DNA of 64,000 bases from Bacteroidota bacterium (GCA_023251535.1 JAHEYP010000003.1:1-64000), one strand, 5' to 3'; positions 46,786 to 56,479 are shown, counted from the stretch's first letter. Notes: generated from the sequence alone by a model not told the origin. Numbers and translations are program-made.

Positions 46786-49164
46786 TTATCTGATTAATGT
46801 AACATTACCTTTCTTAAAGAATTCTTCCTTATTATAGCAAGTAACTTTTAAGTAATAAACAAACACTCCAGGATCTGCGGTTTTTCCTTTGAAAGTGCCA
46901 TCCCAACCTAACTTAGGGTCATTTGATGTAAATACTAACTCACCCCAACGATTATATACATTCAATTCCATTGTAGAAATTGTAGCGCCTCTCACATAGA
47001 GTATTTCATTTTGATTATCGTGGTTTGGAGAGAATGCATTCGGTATAAAAATCTCAGGTTCTTCACAAGTTACGGGTCTGATTTGAATTTCTATACTGTC
47101 GATATTGCTGCAACCGTTCTTGTCAGTGAAAATGACAATGTAAATGGTAGTATCAATTGGGCTAGCTGTAGGATTAGCAATTGACGAATTATTCAACGAT
47201 TGAGATGGTGTCCAGTTATAAGTAGCATTGGAAACATTAGGTATTGCATGTAAAACTGTCGACTGACCGTAAAACAATTGAGTGTCATCCGCAGTAACAT
47301 CAACAACAGGAATTGAATCAGAATAAGCAACTGCAATTGTTCCTGTAATACTACATCCATTATTATCGGTCACTGTAATTTGATAAGAACCTTGACATAA
47401 ATTTTCTGCCGTTGATGAAGTTTGATTATTCGGATCAGTCCATAGATAGTTATATCCCGGCACGCCTCCGCCTACTAACGTTGATGCAGTACCGATGCAA
47501 TCACCATGGCAGTATGCAGGCGTCGATAATAACTGTTGTGAGAGGACTGGAGGATTCGTAATTGTATAATTGGCTGAAAAAGTACAACCGTTATTATCGG
47601 TTATTGTTACCTGATAATTACCAGCACATAAACTATCGGCAATATTTGAAGTTTGATGGTTAGGATCGTTCCACGAGTAAGTATAAGGAGATGTGCCGCC
47701 TGAATGTTGCACTGTAATAACTGCATTACAATCGCCGTTGCAAATTGGGCTATCAATATTTACAGAAGTGATATGAACCAATTCAGGGACGGTTACAGGG
47801 AATGCGATAGTATCTGTACATCCTCGGCTAGAAGTAGTGATAAGTGTTACCACATAACTTCCTGCTGTAGTATATTGATGTTGAGGTGTAGCTAAAGTAG
47901 ATGAATTACCATCACCGAAATTCCACAAATGCTGAGCAATTGTTCCGCTTAATGTTCCTGAGCTATCTTTAAAACTAAAAGTATTTGTGCATGTATCTCT
48001 AGTGAAAGATGCGTAGGTTTGAAAGTTTGGTAAAATAGTTACGGTACCGATAGTGGTATCTGCGCAAGAGGGGTTAAACGAAGAATAAGCAATCAATGTA
48101 ACTGTATAAACACCTGTGTCAGGATACGTGAAGAATGGATTTACATCGGTACTGATATCAGCATTGCCAGGTAATCCGAAATCCCATAAATAGGAACCTG
48201 CATTCAAACTAAAATTCTGGAAATTTACCTGATAACTATTGCAATTGATAATAGGGTTTTGGATAGCTGCAACTACGTAGCTTGGGCAGGGCACAACGTT
48301 TAATTGGAAATCGCGTTTTGTAATACTCAAGAAAACTCCGTTTCTGAATTCTTTCGCGCAAACGCCAACAACAAATTGTCCGATGGTTGTCGGGGTACAT
48401 GTTAAGACGCCTGTATTTTGGTCAATTGCCAAAGTAGGATTACCATTTAGCATATTTGTTGCGCTATAAGGCGACTTCCAATTCACATCGGCATAAGGAG
48501 GTGGTGCAGGAGGAGAAGGGATAGGATTGATCGTATCGGCACCCTCGAAAGGAGCACACAATTCATAAACGATTGAATCGCCTTCAACGTCAGTTGCACT
48601 ATTGTCAAATACGAATGGAATTCCCGCGCAGATAAATGGAGGAGGCCAGTTTTTATAACGAGGATTGCTGTTTTGAGCATAGATACTAGATCCAGGAATA
48701 CTGGCTGTATAAGTAGCGCCGGTAAATTCGGGGATTACAATATTCAAGATCGTATAATTCCTGCAACAACGTTGGTAAGAAAGAACATACCCTTGTGTGA
48801 TAGGTGGTAAGGTAACAGTATCGGTATAAGTAGTTCGTTCGTAGCAAATATTGGTAGGAGGGATAAAGCAAGGTGAATTAATAGTAGGAGGGATTGTATC
48901 GGAGCCGGTGAACGAGAGAAGCATTTCTTTAACGAGAACATTGCTCACAGCGTCATAAATCCCTACTGACGCAGGATTGTCGAAGGGTGGGATTCCGTTA
49001 TAGCAATCGCGGTAAACCGTGAGCCAGATACGGTAAACATTATTCCCTAGGTATTGATAGTTGAATTCCCCACCAACAATATGTGTTCCCTGTGAAGGGG
49101 TAACCTTCATCAAGAATAGTAAACATACTATAAAACATATACGGAAAGCCCGGATTATCTGCAT
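46786..49164 (-). CDS. PKD- and SprB-repeat adhesin-like protein with type B T9SS domain
   Basis: The 792-residue protein starts at ATG 49164 (a TTG two codons earlier opens the frame). After a signal peptide come THIVGGEFNYQY and an N-terminal domain (about 30-300), PKD-like domains (about 305-465, YLWDFG, HLWNFGDGNSS), two SprB-like repeats (about 475-620, GGTSPYTYSWNDPN and GGVPGYNYLWTDPN), and a type B domain ending GNVTLIR (IPNAFSPNHDNQNE). It is first in a four-gene operon with PorP/SprF and PorE-like proteins. A role in gliding or surface adhesion is inferred. Confidence 0.9.
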   Translation of the reverse strand: MQIIRAFRICFIVCLLFLMKVTPSQGTHIVGGEFNYQYLGNNVYRIWLTVYRDCYNGIPPFDNPASVGIYDAVSNVLVKEMLLSFTGSDTIPPTINSPCFIPPTNICYERTTYTDTVTLPPITQGYVLSYQRCCRNYTILNIVIPEFTGATYTASIPGSSIYAQNSNPRYKNWPPPFICAGIPFVFDNSATDVEGDSIVYELCAPFEGADTINPIPSPPAPPPYADVNWKSPYSATNMLNGNPTLAIDQNTGVLTCTPTTIGQFVVGVCAKEFRNGVFLSITKRDFQLNVVPCPSYVVAAIQNPIINCNSYQVNFQNFSLNAGSYLWDFGLPGNADISTDVNPFFTYPDTGVYTVTLIAYSSFNPSCADTTIGTVTILPNFQTYASFTRDTCTNTFSFKDSSGTLSGTIAQHLWNFGDGNSSTLATPQHQYTTAGSYVVTLITTSSRGCTDTIAFPVTVPELVHITSVNIDSPICNGDCNAVITVQHSGGTSPYTYSWNDPNHQTSNIADSLCAGNYQVTITDNNGCTFSANYTITNPPVLSQQLLSTPAYCHGDCIGTASTLVGGGVPGYNYLWTDPNNQTSSTAENLCQGSYQITVTDNNGCSITGTIAVAYSDSIPVVDVTADDTQLFYGQSTVLHAIPNVSNATYNWTPSQSLNNSSIANPTASPIDTTIYIVIFTDKNGCSNIDSIEIQIRPVTCEEPEIFIPNAFSPNHDNQNEILYVRGATISTMELNVYNRWGELVFTSNDPKLGWDGTFKGKTADPGVFVYYLKVTCYNKEEFFKKGNVTLIR

Positions 49165-49351
49165 TCTCAATATTAGGTATTTATAGGTTTATTCCCGGTT
49201 AGAGAAACGTAAAATCTTTCAACGAGTATATGTTAATGCAGACATGACACAAAAAAGGAAGGATTCGTTGCTGATATATGTCAGTTTTTTGATTGATTCT
49301 TGTTATTTCAGGTCCCCCGAATTTTGATGAGAATTGCGTAAAATTTAACTT

Positions 49352-50521
49352 ATGTCATTCTATGTATCGGTGGGGAAAGTTCCTCACAAGCGCCATACTG
49401 TTTATCGCAGAGAAAATGGTTCCATTTATCACGAGGAACTAGTAGGTACTCAAGGGTTTAGCGGAGTTTCATCATTGGTATATCATTTGTATCCTCCAAC
49501 ACGAGTGAAGCAAAAAGGGGCGCCTTATTCGGTAGCACCTGAGATTGCAATTGAGAACAGTTTGAATGCCATGAGTTTTCAGGGCTTTAACGCTACGCCG
49601 GAAGATGATTACATGAAAAGCAGAAAAGTGCTTTTTGTGAACGGCGACCTTCAAGTTGGATTAGCGGCTCCTAAAAAATCAACTAATTATTTCTTCAAGA
49701 ATGCCGATGCCGATGAGATTTTATTTATTCATCGTGGAGAAGGAAGTGTTGACACTATGTTTGGGACGATTGAATTCGGATATGGAGATTACGTAGTGAT
49801 ACCTCGCGGAACAGTTTATCAAATTAACTTCAAAAACGAAGACAATTTATTGTTGATAATCGAATCAACATCGCCGGTATCTGTCCCAAATCGTTATACA
49901 AACAATGTAGGTCAATTTCAGGAACACTCACCATTCTGTGAGCGCGATTTCCGTGTTCCGACAGGATTAAAAACACACGACGAAACAGGAGAATTTGATA
50001 TCTACATTAAAAAGAAGAATACAATATTCCCTTATACGTATATGCATCATCCATTTGATGTGATTGGTTGGGATGGATTCTTGTATCCTTACGCAATGAA
50101 TATTCTCGACTTCGAACCTATTACGGGACGAATTCACATGCCGCCACCGATCCATCAGCAATTTGAAGCTGCGGGGTTTGTGATATGCTCATTTGTGCCA
50201 CGATTGTACGATTATCATCCTGATGCAATTCCTGCTCCTTACCATCATAGCAATATCGACTCCGACGAGATTTTATATTATGTAGATGGAGATTTTATGA
50301 GCAGAAATAATATCGGCAAAGGTCAGTTTACATTGCATCCTGCTGGTATTCCACATGGTCCGCATCCAGGAGCAATTGAGCGAAGCATCGGGAAAAAAGA
50401 AACTAAAGAATTGGCTGTAATGATTGATCCTTTCCGTCCGGTTAGCATCACCAAAGAAGCCTTAAAAATGGAAGTAAAAGACTATTATAAAAGCTGGCTA
50501 CCTGAAGCCATTACCCAATAA
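49352..50521 (+). CDS. hmgA: Homogentisate 1,2-dioxygenase
   Basis: The 389-residue double-cupin protein has an N-terminal half with DEILFIHRGEG and YVVIPRGTVYQI, and a C-terminal half with MHHPFDVIGWDGFLYPYA (231-248), PAPYHHSNIDSDEILYYVDGD and GIPHGPHPGA. Candidate iron ligands are His299, Glu306 and His335. It opens the homogentisate ring with oxygen to give maleylacetoacetate, in tyrosine and phenylalanine degradation. It lies nine bases before the 4-hydroxyphenylpyruvate dioxygenase gene, which supplies its substrate. Confidence 0.94.
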   Translation: MSFYVSVGKVPHKRHTVYRRENGSIYHEELVGTQGFSGVSSLVYHLYPPTRVKQKGAPYSVAPEIAIENSLNAMSFQGFNATPEDDYMKSRKVLFVNGDLQVGLAAPKKSTNYFFKNADADEILFIHRGEGSVDTMFGTIEFGYGDYVVIPRGTVYQINFKNEDNLLLIIESTSPVSVPNRYTNNVGQFQEHSPFCERDFRVPTGLKTHDETGEFDIYIKKKNTIFPYTYMHHPFDVIGWDGFLYPYAMNILDFEPITGRIHMPPPIHQQFEAAGFVICSFVPRLYDYHPDAIPAPYHHSNIDSDEILYYVDGDFMSRNNIGKGQFTLHPAGIPHGPHPGAIERSIGKKETKELAVMIDPFRPVSITKEALKMEVKDYYKSWLPEAITQ

Positions 50522-50530
50522 TCACAAACA

Positions 50531-51688
50531 ATGGAAACAGCAAATCTAAAAGAAGCAACAAATTACAATTACGGGCTTGAAAAAATATTCAAAGATGCCC
50601 AAGATTTCTTACCGATTAACGGTACTGATTATGTAGAATTATACGTGGGTAATGCGAAGCAAGCAGCTCACTTTTACAAAACAGCATTTGGATTTCAGTC
50701 GTACGCTTATGCAGGACTAGAAACAGGAATGAGAGATCGCACTTCTTATGTATTGAAGCAAGATAAAATTACATTAGTATTAACAACACCATTAACTTCA
50801 AAATCTCCAATTGCTGAGCATATTAAAAAGCATGGCGATGGAATTAAAGTAATTGCATTATGGGTTGATGACGCGCGTAAATCGTATGCTGAAACAGTAA
50901 AACGCGGAGCTACTCCATACTTTGAGCCGATGGTTGAACAAGACGGTGACGGAGAAGTAGTGATTAGCGGGATTCAGACTTATGGAGAAACTGTGCACAT
51001 TTTCGTAGAACGCAAGAACTACAAAGGGATATTTCTACCTGGGTATGAGAAATGGGAATCAGAATATAATCCTACTTCGTGTGGATTAAAATACATTGAC
51101 CATATGGTAGGAAATGTTGAATTAGGAGCAATGAACAAGTGGGCGAAGTTTTATGCAGAAACTATGGGATTTGCCAATTTAGTTACATTCGACGATAAAG
51201 ATATTTCTACTGAATACACCGCGTTAATGAGTAAAGTAATGACGAATGGTAACGGTAGAATTAAATTCCCTATCAACGAGCCTGCTATGGGATTGAAAAA
51301 ATCTCAAATTGAAGAATACCTCGATTTCTATGAAGGAGCGGGATGTCAGCATATCGCAGTAGCAACCGACGATATTGTATTCACGATTACAGAAATGAGA
51401 AAACGTGGCGTTGAATTCTTATTCGTACCGGGATCATATTATGATACTGTTGCCGATCGCGTTGGCGACATTACAGAAGATCTTAACCTATTAAAAAGCT
51501 TAGGCATTATGGTTGACCGTGATGAAGAAGGATATTTATTGCAAATATTCACTAAGCCAGTAGAAGATCGCCCGACCTTATTCTTTGAAATTATTCAACG
51601 TAAAGGAGCTAAGTCGTTTGGTAAAGGAAACTTTAAAGCATTGTTCGAGTCGATAGAAGCTGAACAAGCTCGTCGTGGGACACTATAA
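50531..51688 (+). CDS. hppD: 4-hydroxyphenylpyruvate dioxygenase
   Basis: The 385-residue protein has two vicinal-oxygen-chelate domains. The N-terminal one is structural. The C-terminal one carries the iron ligands His191 (YIDHMVGN), His274 (CQHIAVAT) and Glu353 (FFEIIQRKGA), followed by the usual GNFKALFESIE C-terminal helix. It converts 4-hydroxyphenylpyruvate to homogentisate using oxygen. With hmgA it forms a compact catabolic operon that ends at a terminator. Confidence 0.96.
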   Translation: METANLKEATNYNYGLEKIFKDAQDFLPINGTDYVELYVGNAKQAAHFYKTAFGFQSYAYAGLETGMRDRTSYVLKQDKITLVLTTPLTSKSPIAEHIKKHGDGIKVIALWVDDARKSYAETVKRGATPYFEPMVEQDGDGEVVISGIQTYGETVHIFVERKNYKGIFLPGYEKWESEYNPTSCGLKYIDHMVGNVELGAMNKWAKFYAETMGFANLVTFDDKDISTEYTALMSKVMTNGNGRIKFPINEPAMGLKKSQIEEYLDFYEGAGCQHIAVATDDIVFTITEMRKRGVEFLFVPGSYYDTVADRVGDITEDLNLLKSLGIMVDRDEEGYLLQIFTKPVEDRPTLFFEIIQRKGAKSFGKGNFKALFESIEAEQARRGTL

Positions 51689-51709
51689 TTAATGCAGATG
51701 AATAGAAGA

Positions 51710-51728
51710 GGGGAGGCAATGCTTCCCC
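51710..51728 (+). terminator. Intrinsic terminator after the tyrosine-catabolism operon
   Basis: GGGGAGGC and GCTTCCCC arms (one G-U pair) enclose AAT. Five T follow on the + strand. It lies about 20 bases past the dioxygenase stop. Confidence 0.8.
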
Positions 51729-51735
51729 TTTTTAT

Positions 51736-51766
51736 TTTGCGGTACGACGATAAAAAACTACTTTTA
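51736..51766 (+). promoter_or_regulatory. Candidate promoter of the haem-binding protein gene
   Basis: TTTG (51736-51739), a 19-base spacer and TACTTTTA (51759-51766), a 7/8 match to TAnnTTTG, precede the ATG at 51794 by a short leader. The -33 element lies just after the terminator T-run. Confidence 0.5.
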
Positions 51767-51793
51767 CCACTCTAGACAATCAAAAATCAAAAT

Positions 51794-52300
51794 ATGTTAA
51801 AGAAAATCTCCCTTGGACTCCTTGCCATTTTAGTGCTGATTCAATTTATAAAGCCTGCTGCGAATGTTTCGGCAGGGCCTCAAGCAAATGCTATCGGAAA
51901 TAAATATCCAATGAATGATGTAGTGAAAAACGCATTGGCAGTAGCTTGTAATGATTGTCATTCGAACAACACGAAATATCCATGGTATTCTTCAATTCAA
52001 CCTGTTAGTTGGTTTTTAGCCAATCATGTGAATGACGGTAAACGACACTTGAATTTCGATGAATTCTTAGTTTATGAGCCTAAAAAAATGGATCATAAAT
52101 TAGAAGAATTAATTGAGTCGCAAGAAGAAGGTTGGATGCCTATTAGTTCATACACCTTAATTCATAAAGATGCAATTTTAAATGCCGATCAGAAAAAGGC
52201 TATTATTGACTATGCTAAAGAAGTGAAAGCTGCAGTTGGATATGTGCCAACGGCAGAAGATCTTGCGAAGGAAAAGCAGCGTAAAGAAGGGATGGAGTAA
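51794..52300 (+). CDS. Haem-binding domain protein (cytochrome c-like CxxCH)
   Basis: The 168-residue protein has an N-terminal hydrophobic signal or anchor (about 3-20) and one c-type haem motif, ACNDCHSNNT with Cys52, Cys55 and His56, then YPWYSSIQPVSWFLANHV, which fits the haem-binding domain family PF14376. The C-terminal helix is charged. It is likely a periplasmic or membrane-attached electron carrier or sensor. It has its own promoter-like sequence and meets the convergent response regulator gene with only two bases between the stops. Confidence 0.85.
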   Translation: MLKKISLGLLAILVLIQFIKPAANVSAGPQANAIGNKYPMNDVVKNALAVACNDCHSNNTKYPWYSSIQPVSWFLANHVNDGKRHLNFDEFLVYEPKKMDHKLEELIESQEEGWMPISSYTLIHKDAILNADQKKAIIDYAKEVKAAVGYVPTAEDLAKEKQRKEGME

Positions 52301-52302
52301 TA

Positions 52303-52689
52303 TTATCCGTTTGCTATCTTTCTATTATCGAGACATCTTTTAATAGTATCTAACAAATCTTGTTTTCTAACAGGTTTGAAAAGGTATTCATTTGCACCCA
52401 ATTCCATTCCCTTTTTAACGTCACTTTCTTCCGTTTTAGCAGTTAAAAAAATGAATGGGATATCTTTGAGAGTAGGATATAAACGTAGTACTTCCAGGAC
52501 ATCGAATCCATCCATAAAAGGCATATTGATATCGCAGATAATTACATCGGGTTGTATGATATTCATTCCTTCAATTCCATTCTCACCGTCTTCAGCTGTG
52601 GCAACAGTATATCCGCTTAGTTCGAGCAACTCTTTTAAGTTGTTGCGCAGCCTTTCTTCGTCTTCAATAATTAAAATTTTCGCGTTCAT
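52303..52689 (-). CDS. Single-domain response regulator
   Basis: The 128-residue receiver has acidic residues Glu9-Asp10-Glu11, phosphoacceptor Asp53 in ICDINMP, FLTAK and Lys105 in YLFKPV. It lacks an output domain. Its ATG overlaps the stop of the PAS kinase gene by one base (TAATG), so it is the cognate partner. The nearest relative in the window is the receiver of the LuxR-type regulator at 55813. Confidence 0.93.
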   Translation of the reverse strand: MNAKILIIEDEERLRNNLKELLELSGYTVATAEDGENGIEGMNIIQPDVIICDINMPFMDGFDVLEVLRLYPTLKDIPFIFLTAKTEESDVKKGMELGANEYLFKPVRKQDLLDTIKRCLDNRKIANG

Positions 52690-54902
52690 TAGTTGTTTAA
52701 TAAAGGAAGAGTTAGTTTTACAATACAGCCTTCGTTTTCTTCGCTTATGATTTCTACTGTTCCGTTATGCTGTTCAATAAATTGTTTTACAATTACTAGT
52801 CCGAGTCCTGTGCCTTTAATGTTTTTTACATTGGATGCTCTGTAGAAAGACGTAAAGAGTTGTTTTTGGTCTTTTTTAGGGATTCCTACACCATGATCTA
52901 TAACGCAAATTTCTACCTCATTGTTTTTGTAATTTATAGTTAGTGCAATATTTTCATTTAGTGGTGAATACTTGATACCATTGTTAATCAAGTTTGTTAT
53001 TACATGATCGATTAAGTTTTTGTCAAATAACAATGGTTTTGAAGCACCTGTTTCGGCAACAACTATTTTATGTGAAACTTTCTTTTGCTCTAATGCAGCA
53101 ACAATATTCCTAACCGTAGCTGATATATCTCCAATTTCGGGATGAAAGTTAGATTTGATCGTTTCAGCCTTTCCCACATCAAAAATATTGGTCATAATGT
53201 TATTCATTCGATCAACATCACCTGCTATATTGGCAAGATGTTTTTCAACTCTTTCTGGTTGTGGATGTTCGCTGCTATTTAAGATTTCAAGAATATCGAC
53301 ACTTGAAATGATGTTGGCAAGTGGGGTTCTGAATTCATGCGATGCTAAGTTGATAAACTGCGATTTTAGTCGATTAAGTTCCATCTCTTTTTCTAGCATC
53401 TGGCGATAATTCTCTTTTGTTTCTTTGGTTAATGTAATATCATTAGCAACAATTACATAATTGATGATCTCACCTTTTTCATTGATAATTGGTGACGCAT
53501 TTACTTGTAACCAACGTTGTTTTCCTTGTTTTTTCGAAAAACTCAATTCTCCAGTGAAGGCCGCAGCTTCTTTGATAGAGTTTGCGAATTTCTCAATATC
53601 ACTTCCTGATTTATTTTGATTAAAAATCGAAGAAATATTTTGATGAATTAATTCATTGTTTTTATACTCTGAAAATTTCTGAAATGCATCGTTCATCCAT
53701 TCGATTTCATGATTTCTATTTGTGAAAATAACGAAACTGTTAGTTTGGCTAGCAACAACTGCTAATCGCTTTAATTGTTCTTCTTCTTTTTTCCGCTTAG
53801 TTATATCACGAACTAAACAAATCAAACTATTGTCTTCGACCAATGTAACACTTACGTCAACATTGATGTAATCGCCATTTTTCTTTCTTGCGATCGTTTC
53901 GCCTCTCCATTGTTTGTCGTTAAGTAAAGCTGGAGCGAGTTCCGCAATCACTCTGTTAAGTTCACTCTCTTCATAGAACATCGACCATGACTTTCCTAGT
54001 AATTCTTCACGATCGCTATATCCGAACAGCTCAGCATGCGACTGATTCATGTACCTGTAAGTCTGGTCTGAATTAACAATTGCAATACCATCGTGAGAAG
54101 CTTCAATGGCTAATGCTTGTTCTTGGTTTTTAAGTTCAGAAACTTTTTGAGCGGTGATATTAATTCCATATCCAATTATGTTAGTCATTGCACCGTCCTT
54201 GTTAAGGATTGGACGCATATTTCTTAAATGATATTCCGTATTGTTATTTCGAGTTATCTTTTCTTCAAACGAATATTCGTTTCCTTCCTCTCTTAGCTTA
54301 TATAACCTTGACTGGCGTTTTTGTCCAATTTCAATAGGGAGGTTTCTATGTAAACAATACTCTAGATCAGTTCTTCCTATTAGCCAAGCTCTAGTAATAT
54401 CATCTTTGATTGCATTTTTGTTGACATAAGTATATCTGAATTGAGGATCAAATACAGCGATATCGGCAGGCAATGTATCAAGTAGGTTCTTGTAAAAATC
54501 TCGTTCCTTTCTAATTGTTTCGTCATTTGTTAAATGTGAGTCAACAGGTGAAAGAGTAATTATGTAATCGTTGTTTTTGGGATCTAATTCGAGCTTTTGC
54601 ATATTAAACATCACATAGAACGAACGTCCTTCCGCTTGATGTAAACCAACTAATTTACATTCGTAAGCTGTTCCTGGATCCACATTTTTGTAATGTAAAA
54701 AAGAACTTGCTTCTCTATTGTCGAGATATGTTGGAAAATGTACTCCAATCCTGAAAAATATTCCTTTTTTAGTATAATAGTTACAGCGGCTATTTTGTGC
54801 CAATATTACCCCTTCATCGTCGGTGATCAACGCGGGAACAGGAATTGTGTTTAAAAGAGCGTGATATTCGGTAATAGTCTTTTCAGAAGCCGGTAATTTC
54901 AT
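52689..54902 (-). CDS. Cytoplasmic multi-PAS sensor histidine kinase (copy 1)
   Basis: The 737-residue protein has an N-terminal PAS-like region (about 10-125), then three PAS units (about 140-265, 265-375 and 380-495). A HisKA domain with His522 in ASHEFRTPL follows, and an ATPase domain with VIDHGVGIPKKDQ and GTGLGLVIVKQF. No membrane helix is visible. It is a diverged duplicate of the kinase at 56480-58735: LPADIAVFD, WLIGR/WLIGK, FRNLPI/HRNLPI and SHEFRTPLA occur in the same order. The signal is unknown. Confidence 0.92.
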   Translation of the reverse strand: MKLPASEKTITEYHALLNTIPVPALITDDEGVILAQNSRCNYYTKKGIFFRIGVHFPTYLDNREASSFLHYKNVDPGTAYECKLVGLHQAEGRSFYVMFNMQKLELDPKNNDYIITLSPVDSHLTNDETIRKERDFYKNLLDTLPADIAVFDPQFRYTYVNKNAIKDDITRAWLIGRTDLEYCLHRNLPIEIGQKRQSRLYKLREEGNEYSFEEKITRNNNTEYHLRNMRPILNKDGAMTNIIGYGINITAQKVSELKNQEQALAIEASHDGIAIVNSDQTYRYMNQSHAELFGYSDREELLGKSWSMFYEESELNRVIAELAPALLNDKQWRGETIARKKNGDYINVDVSVTLVEDNSLICLVRDITKRKKEEEQLKRLAVVASQTNSFVIFTNRNHEIEWMNDAFQKFSEYKNNELIHQNISSIFNQNKSGSDIEKFANSIKEAAAFTGELSFSKKQGKQRWLQVNASPIINEKGEIINYVIVANDITLTKETKENYRQMLEKEMELNRLKSQFINLASHEFRTPLANIISSVDILEILNSSEHPQPERVEKHLANIAGDVDRMNNIMTNIFDVGKAETIKSNFHPEIGDISATVRNIVAALEQKKVSHKIVVAETGASKPLLFDKNLIDHVITNLINNGIKYSPLNENIALTINYKNNEVEICVIDHGVGIPKKDQKQLFTSFYRASNVKNIKGTGLGLVIVKQFIEQHNGTVEIISEENEGCIVKLTLPLLNN

Positions 54903-55057
54903 TTTATTTCAGCGGGGGCTATTAGTAGCGTGTCCGAAATTTCGGGATAATATGGTGAGAATACCTGATAATTTAGGTGAATAGGATGAAAATGGAGGGG
55001 TAAACTGATGTTTGCTAGGTTAAAAGTAAAATTTTGAGTAGAATAAAGTGAGTATAA

Positions 55058-55744
55058 CTAGTAGTTCATTAAGGTGAAATTAATGGAACTATTGCTTGGA
55101 ATGGGTAAAATATAGAGTAGGTAAGATTTAGAATTGATTCGGATTTTATTTGTCAATTGTTGTTTTCGATGGAATAAACTTTTTACCATTTCTGAGAATG
55201 AGTGTTGATTTATTGATTTTTCAATGATGTAAGCATTAAAAATCTTCGATATTATTTCATCTTCATAAATTGAAATACCTTCAGATGTGTATTTCCCAAT
55301 TCGGACCTGATATGTGTTTAGGTGAAATTCAGGAATTGATAAATTGCATTGAAATGGATGAAGTTCCATCTTTCGTTTTACAATAACCTCACGAATTTCA
55401 TCCAAAGTGAATGGGAAGAAGATAAGGTTTGAGTCAATTTCATTAAAGTGAATTTTCAGTTTCGATTTGATCGATGGATCAGCAATAATAATATAAGGAG
55501 ATTTTACTTTTCCGTCCTCAAAAGTTAATCTAATAGCGGATTTAATGATATCATCATTTGCCGATTCCGTTAAAGCAATTATGGAGAATGCTGCACGATC
55601 GACCGGGTAAAATTTGAAATTATTGATATCTTCAATTTCTATATCGAAATAGCCGAATTTTTCAAGTTCTGTTATTAATCCTTCTATTGCACAACGTTCG
55701 TTGCAATAAATAAAATAAGTATCATTGAAAGTTATGTTTTCCAT
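55058..55744 (-). CDS. Unrecognised protein with receiver-like N-terminal half
   Basis: I do not recognise this 228-residue protein. Residues 8-130 have an alternating strand-helix pattern like a receiver: a FIYCNE first strand, YIIIAD near residue 84, and FFPFTLDEIREVIVKRK where a receiver has its Lys-Pro loop and last helix. It lacks the acidic pair, a clear phosphoacceptor Asp and the Lys. Residues 140-228 are Ile/Ser/Lys-rich with no family I can name. It lies 68 bases after the LuxR-type regulator gene, within the kinase cluster. A phosphorylation-independent adaptor is one possibility. Confidence 0.6.
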   Translation of the reverse strand: MENITFNDTYFIYCNERCAIEGLITELEKFGYFDIEIEDINNFKFYPVDRAAFSIIALTESANDDIIKSAIRLTFEDGKVKSPYIIIADPSIKSKLKIHFNEIDSNLIFFPFTLDEIREVIVKRKMELHPFQCNLSIPEFHLNTYQVRIGKYTSEGISIYEDEIISKIFNAYIIEKSINQHSFSEMVKSLFHRKQQLTNKIRINSKSYLLYILPIPSNSSINFTLMNY

Positions 55745-55775
55745 GACTTTTATACATACTTGTAATTGTAACGTT

Positions 55776-55804
55776 ATAGGTGCTATTACCTATCTTAAGT
55801 AGGT
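55776..55804. promoter_or_regulatory. Interleaved dyad upstream of the receiver-like gene
   Basis: Half-sites ATAGGT, ACCTAT and TAGGT alternate, forming two overlapping inverted repeats. TACCTAT (55787-55793) matches the NarL-type heptamer TACYYMT. The adjacent gene encodes a LuxR/NarL-type regulator, so autoregulation is possible. This is inference. Confidence 0.28.
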
Positions 55805-55812
55805 GTGTGCCA

Positions 55813-56478
55813 TTATTTTGCTTCTAAATATGGTTTAATTTTTAATGCCAAGGTTAAGACACTATGGCCACCTTTTAAGTCAAGTTTTTTACTGATATTA
55901 TGTCGATGGTTTTCAACTGTTTTTGGACTTAAGAATATTAAGTCAGCAATTTCTTGTGTAGATTTTTCTTGAGCAACATAATACAAAATTCTAATTTCTG
56001 ACTTTGATAGTCGCCCAATGATTTTCTCGGAATCTTCCTTCGACATATCTAGCTTATCAGTTAAGCTCCTGTTTATTCGATCACTTAATTCGTTCAGTAA
56101 TTTATCTCGTTGGCTTAATCGAATTTCGATAGCAGCTAATAAATCTGTACTATTTACAGGTTTTGTTAAATAATCATCTGCTCCCATGTTCATGCCGAAT
56201 CGAATGTCTTCATGCTCAACTTTAGCAGAAAGGAAAATAAAACACATGAAGTTTTCTGGTAACTCTCTAACTTCCTTTAATAGTTGATATCCGTCGAGTT
56301 TAGGCATACGAATATCACAAATAACTAAATCGGGTGAATCATTTTTAATAATTTCAAGTCCGGCTTCACCGTCACTAGCAGTTAACATTTTATAACCATG
56401 AATTGTCAAAAGCTCCTTTAGATTTTCTCTAAGAATAAGTTCATCTTCAATTACTAGGATTGTGTACTGTTTTGACAT
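55813..56478 (-). CDS. LuxR/NarL-family response regulator
   Basis: The 221-residue protein has a receiver (Glu11-Asp12-Glu13, phosphoacceptor Asp55 in ICDIRMP, Ser84, Lys106 in YLTKPV) and a C-terminal LuxR helix-turn-helix (about 155-215, RLSKSEIRILYYVAQ, STQEIADLIFLSPKTVENHRHNI). It should bind DNA when phosphorylated. Its ATG is one base from the stop of the kinase gene at 56480, so the two are a translationally linked two-component system. Confidence 0.94.
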   Translation of the reverse strand: MSKQYTILVIEDELILRENLKELLTIHGYKMLTASDGEAGLEIIKNDSPDLVICDIRMPKLDGYQLLKEVRELPENFMCFIFLSAKVEHEDIRFGMNMGADDYLTKPVNSTDLLAAIEIRLSQRDKLLNELSDRINRSLTDKLDMSKEDSEKIIGRLSKSEIRILYYVAQEKSTQEIADLIFLSPKTVENHRHNISKKLDLKGGHSVLTLALKIKPYLEAK

Positions 56479-56479
56479 T

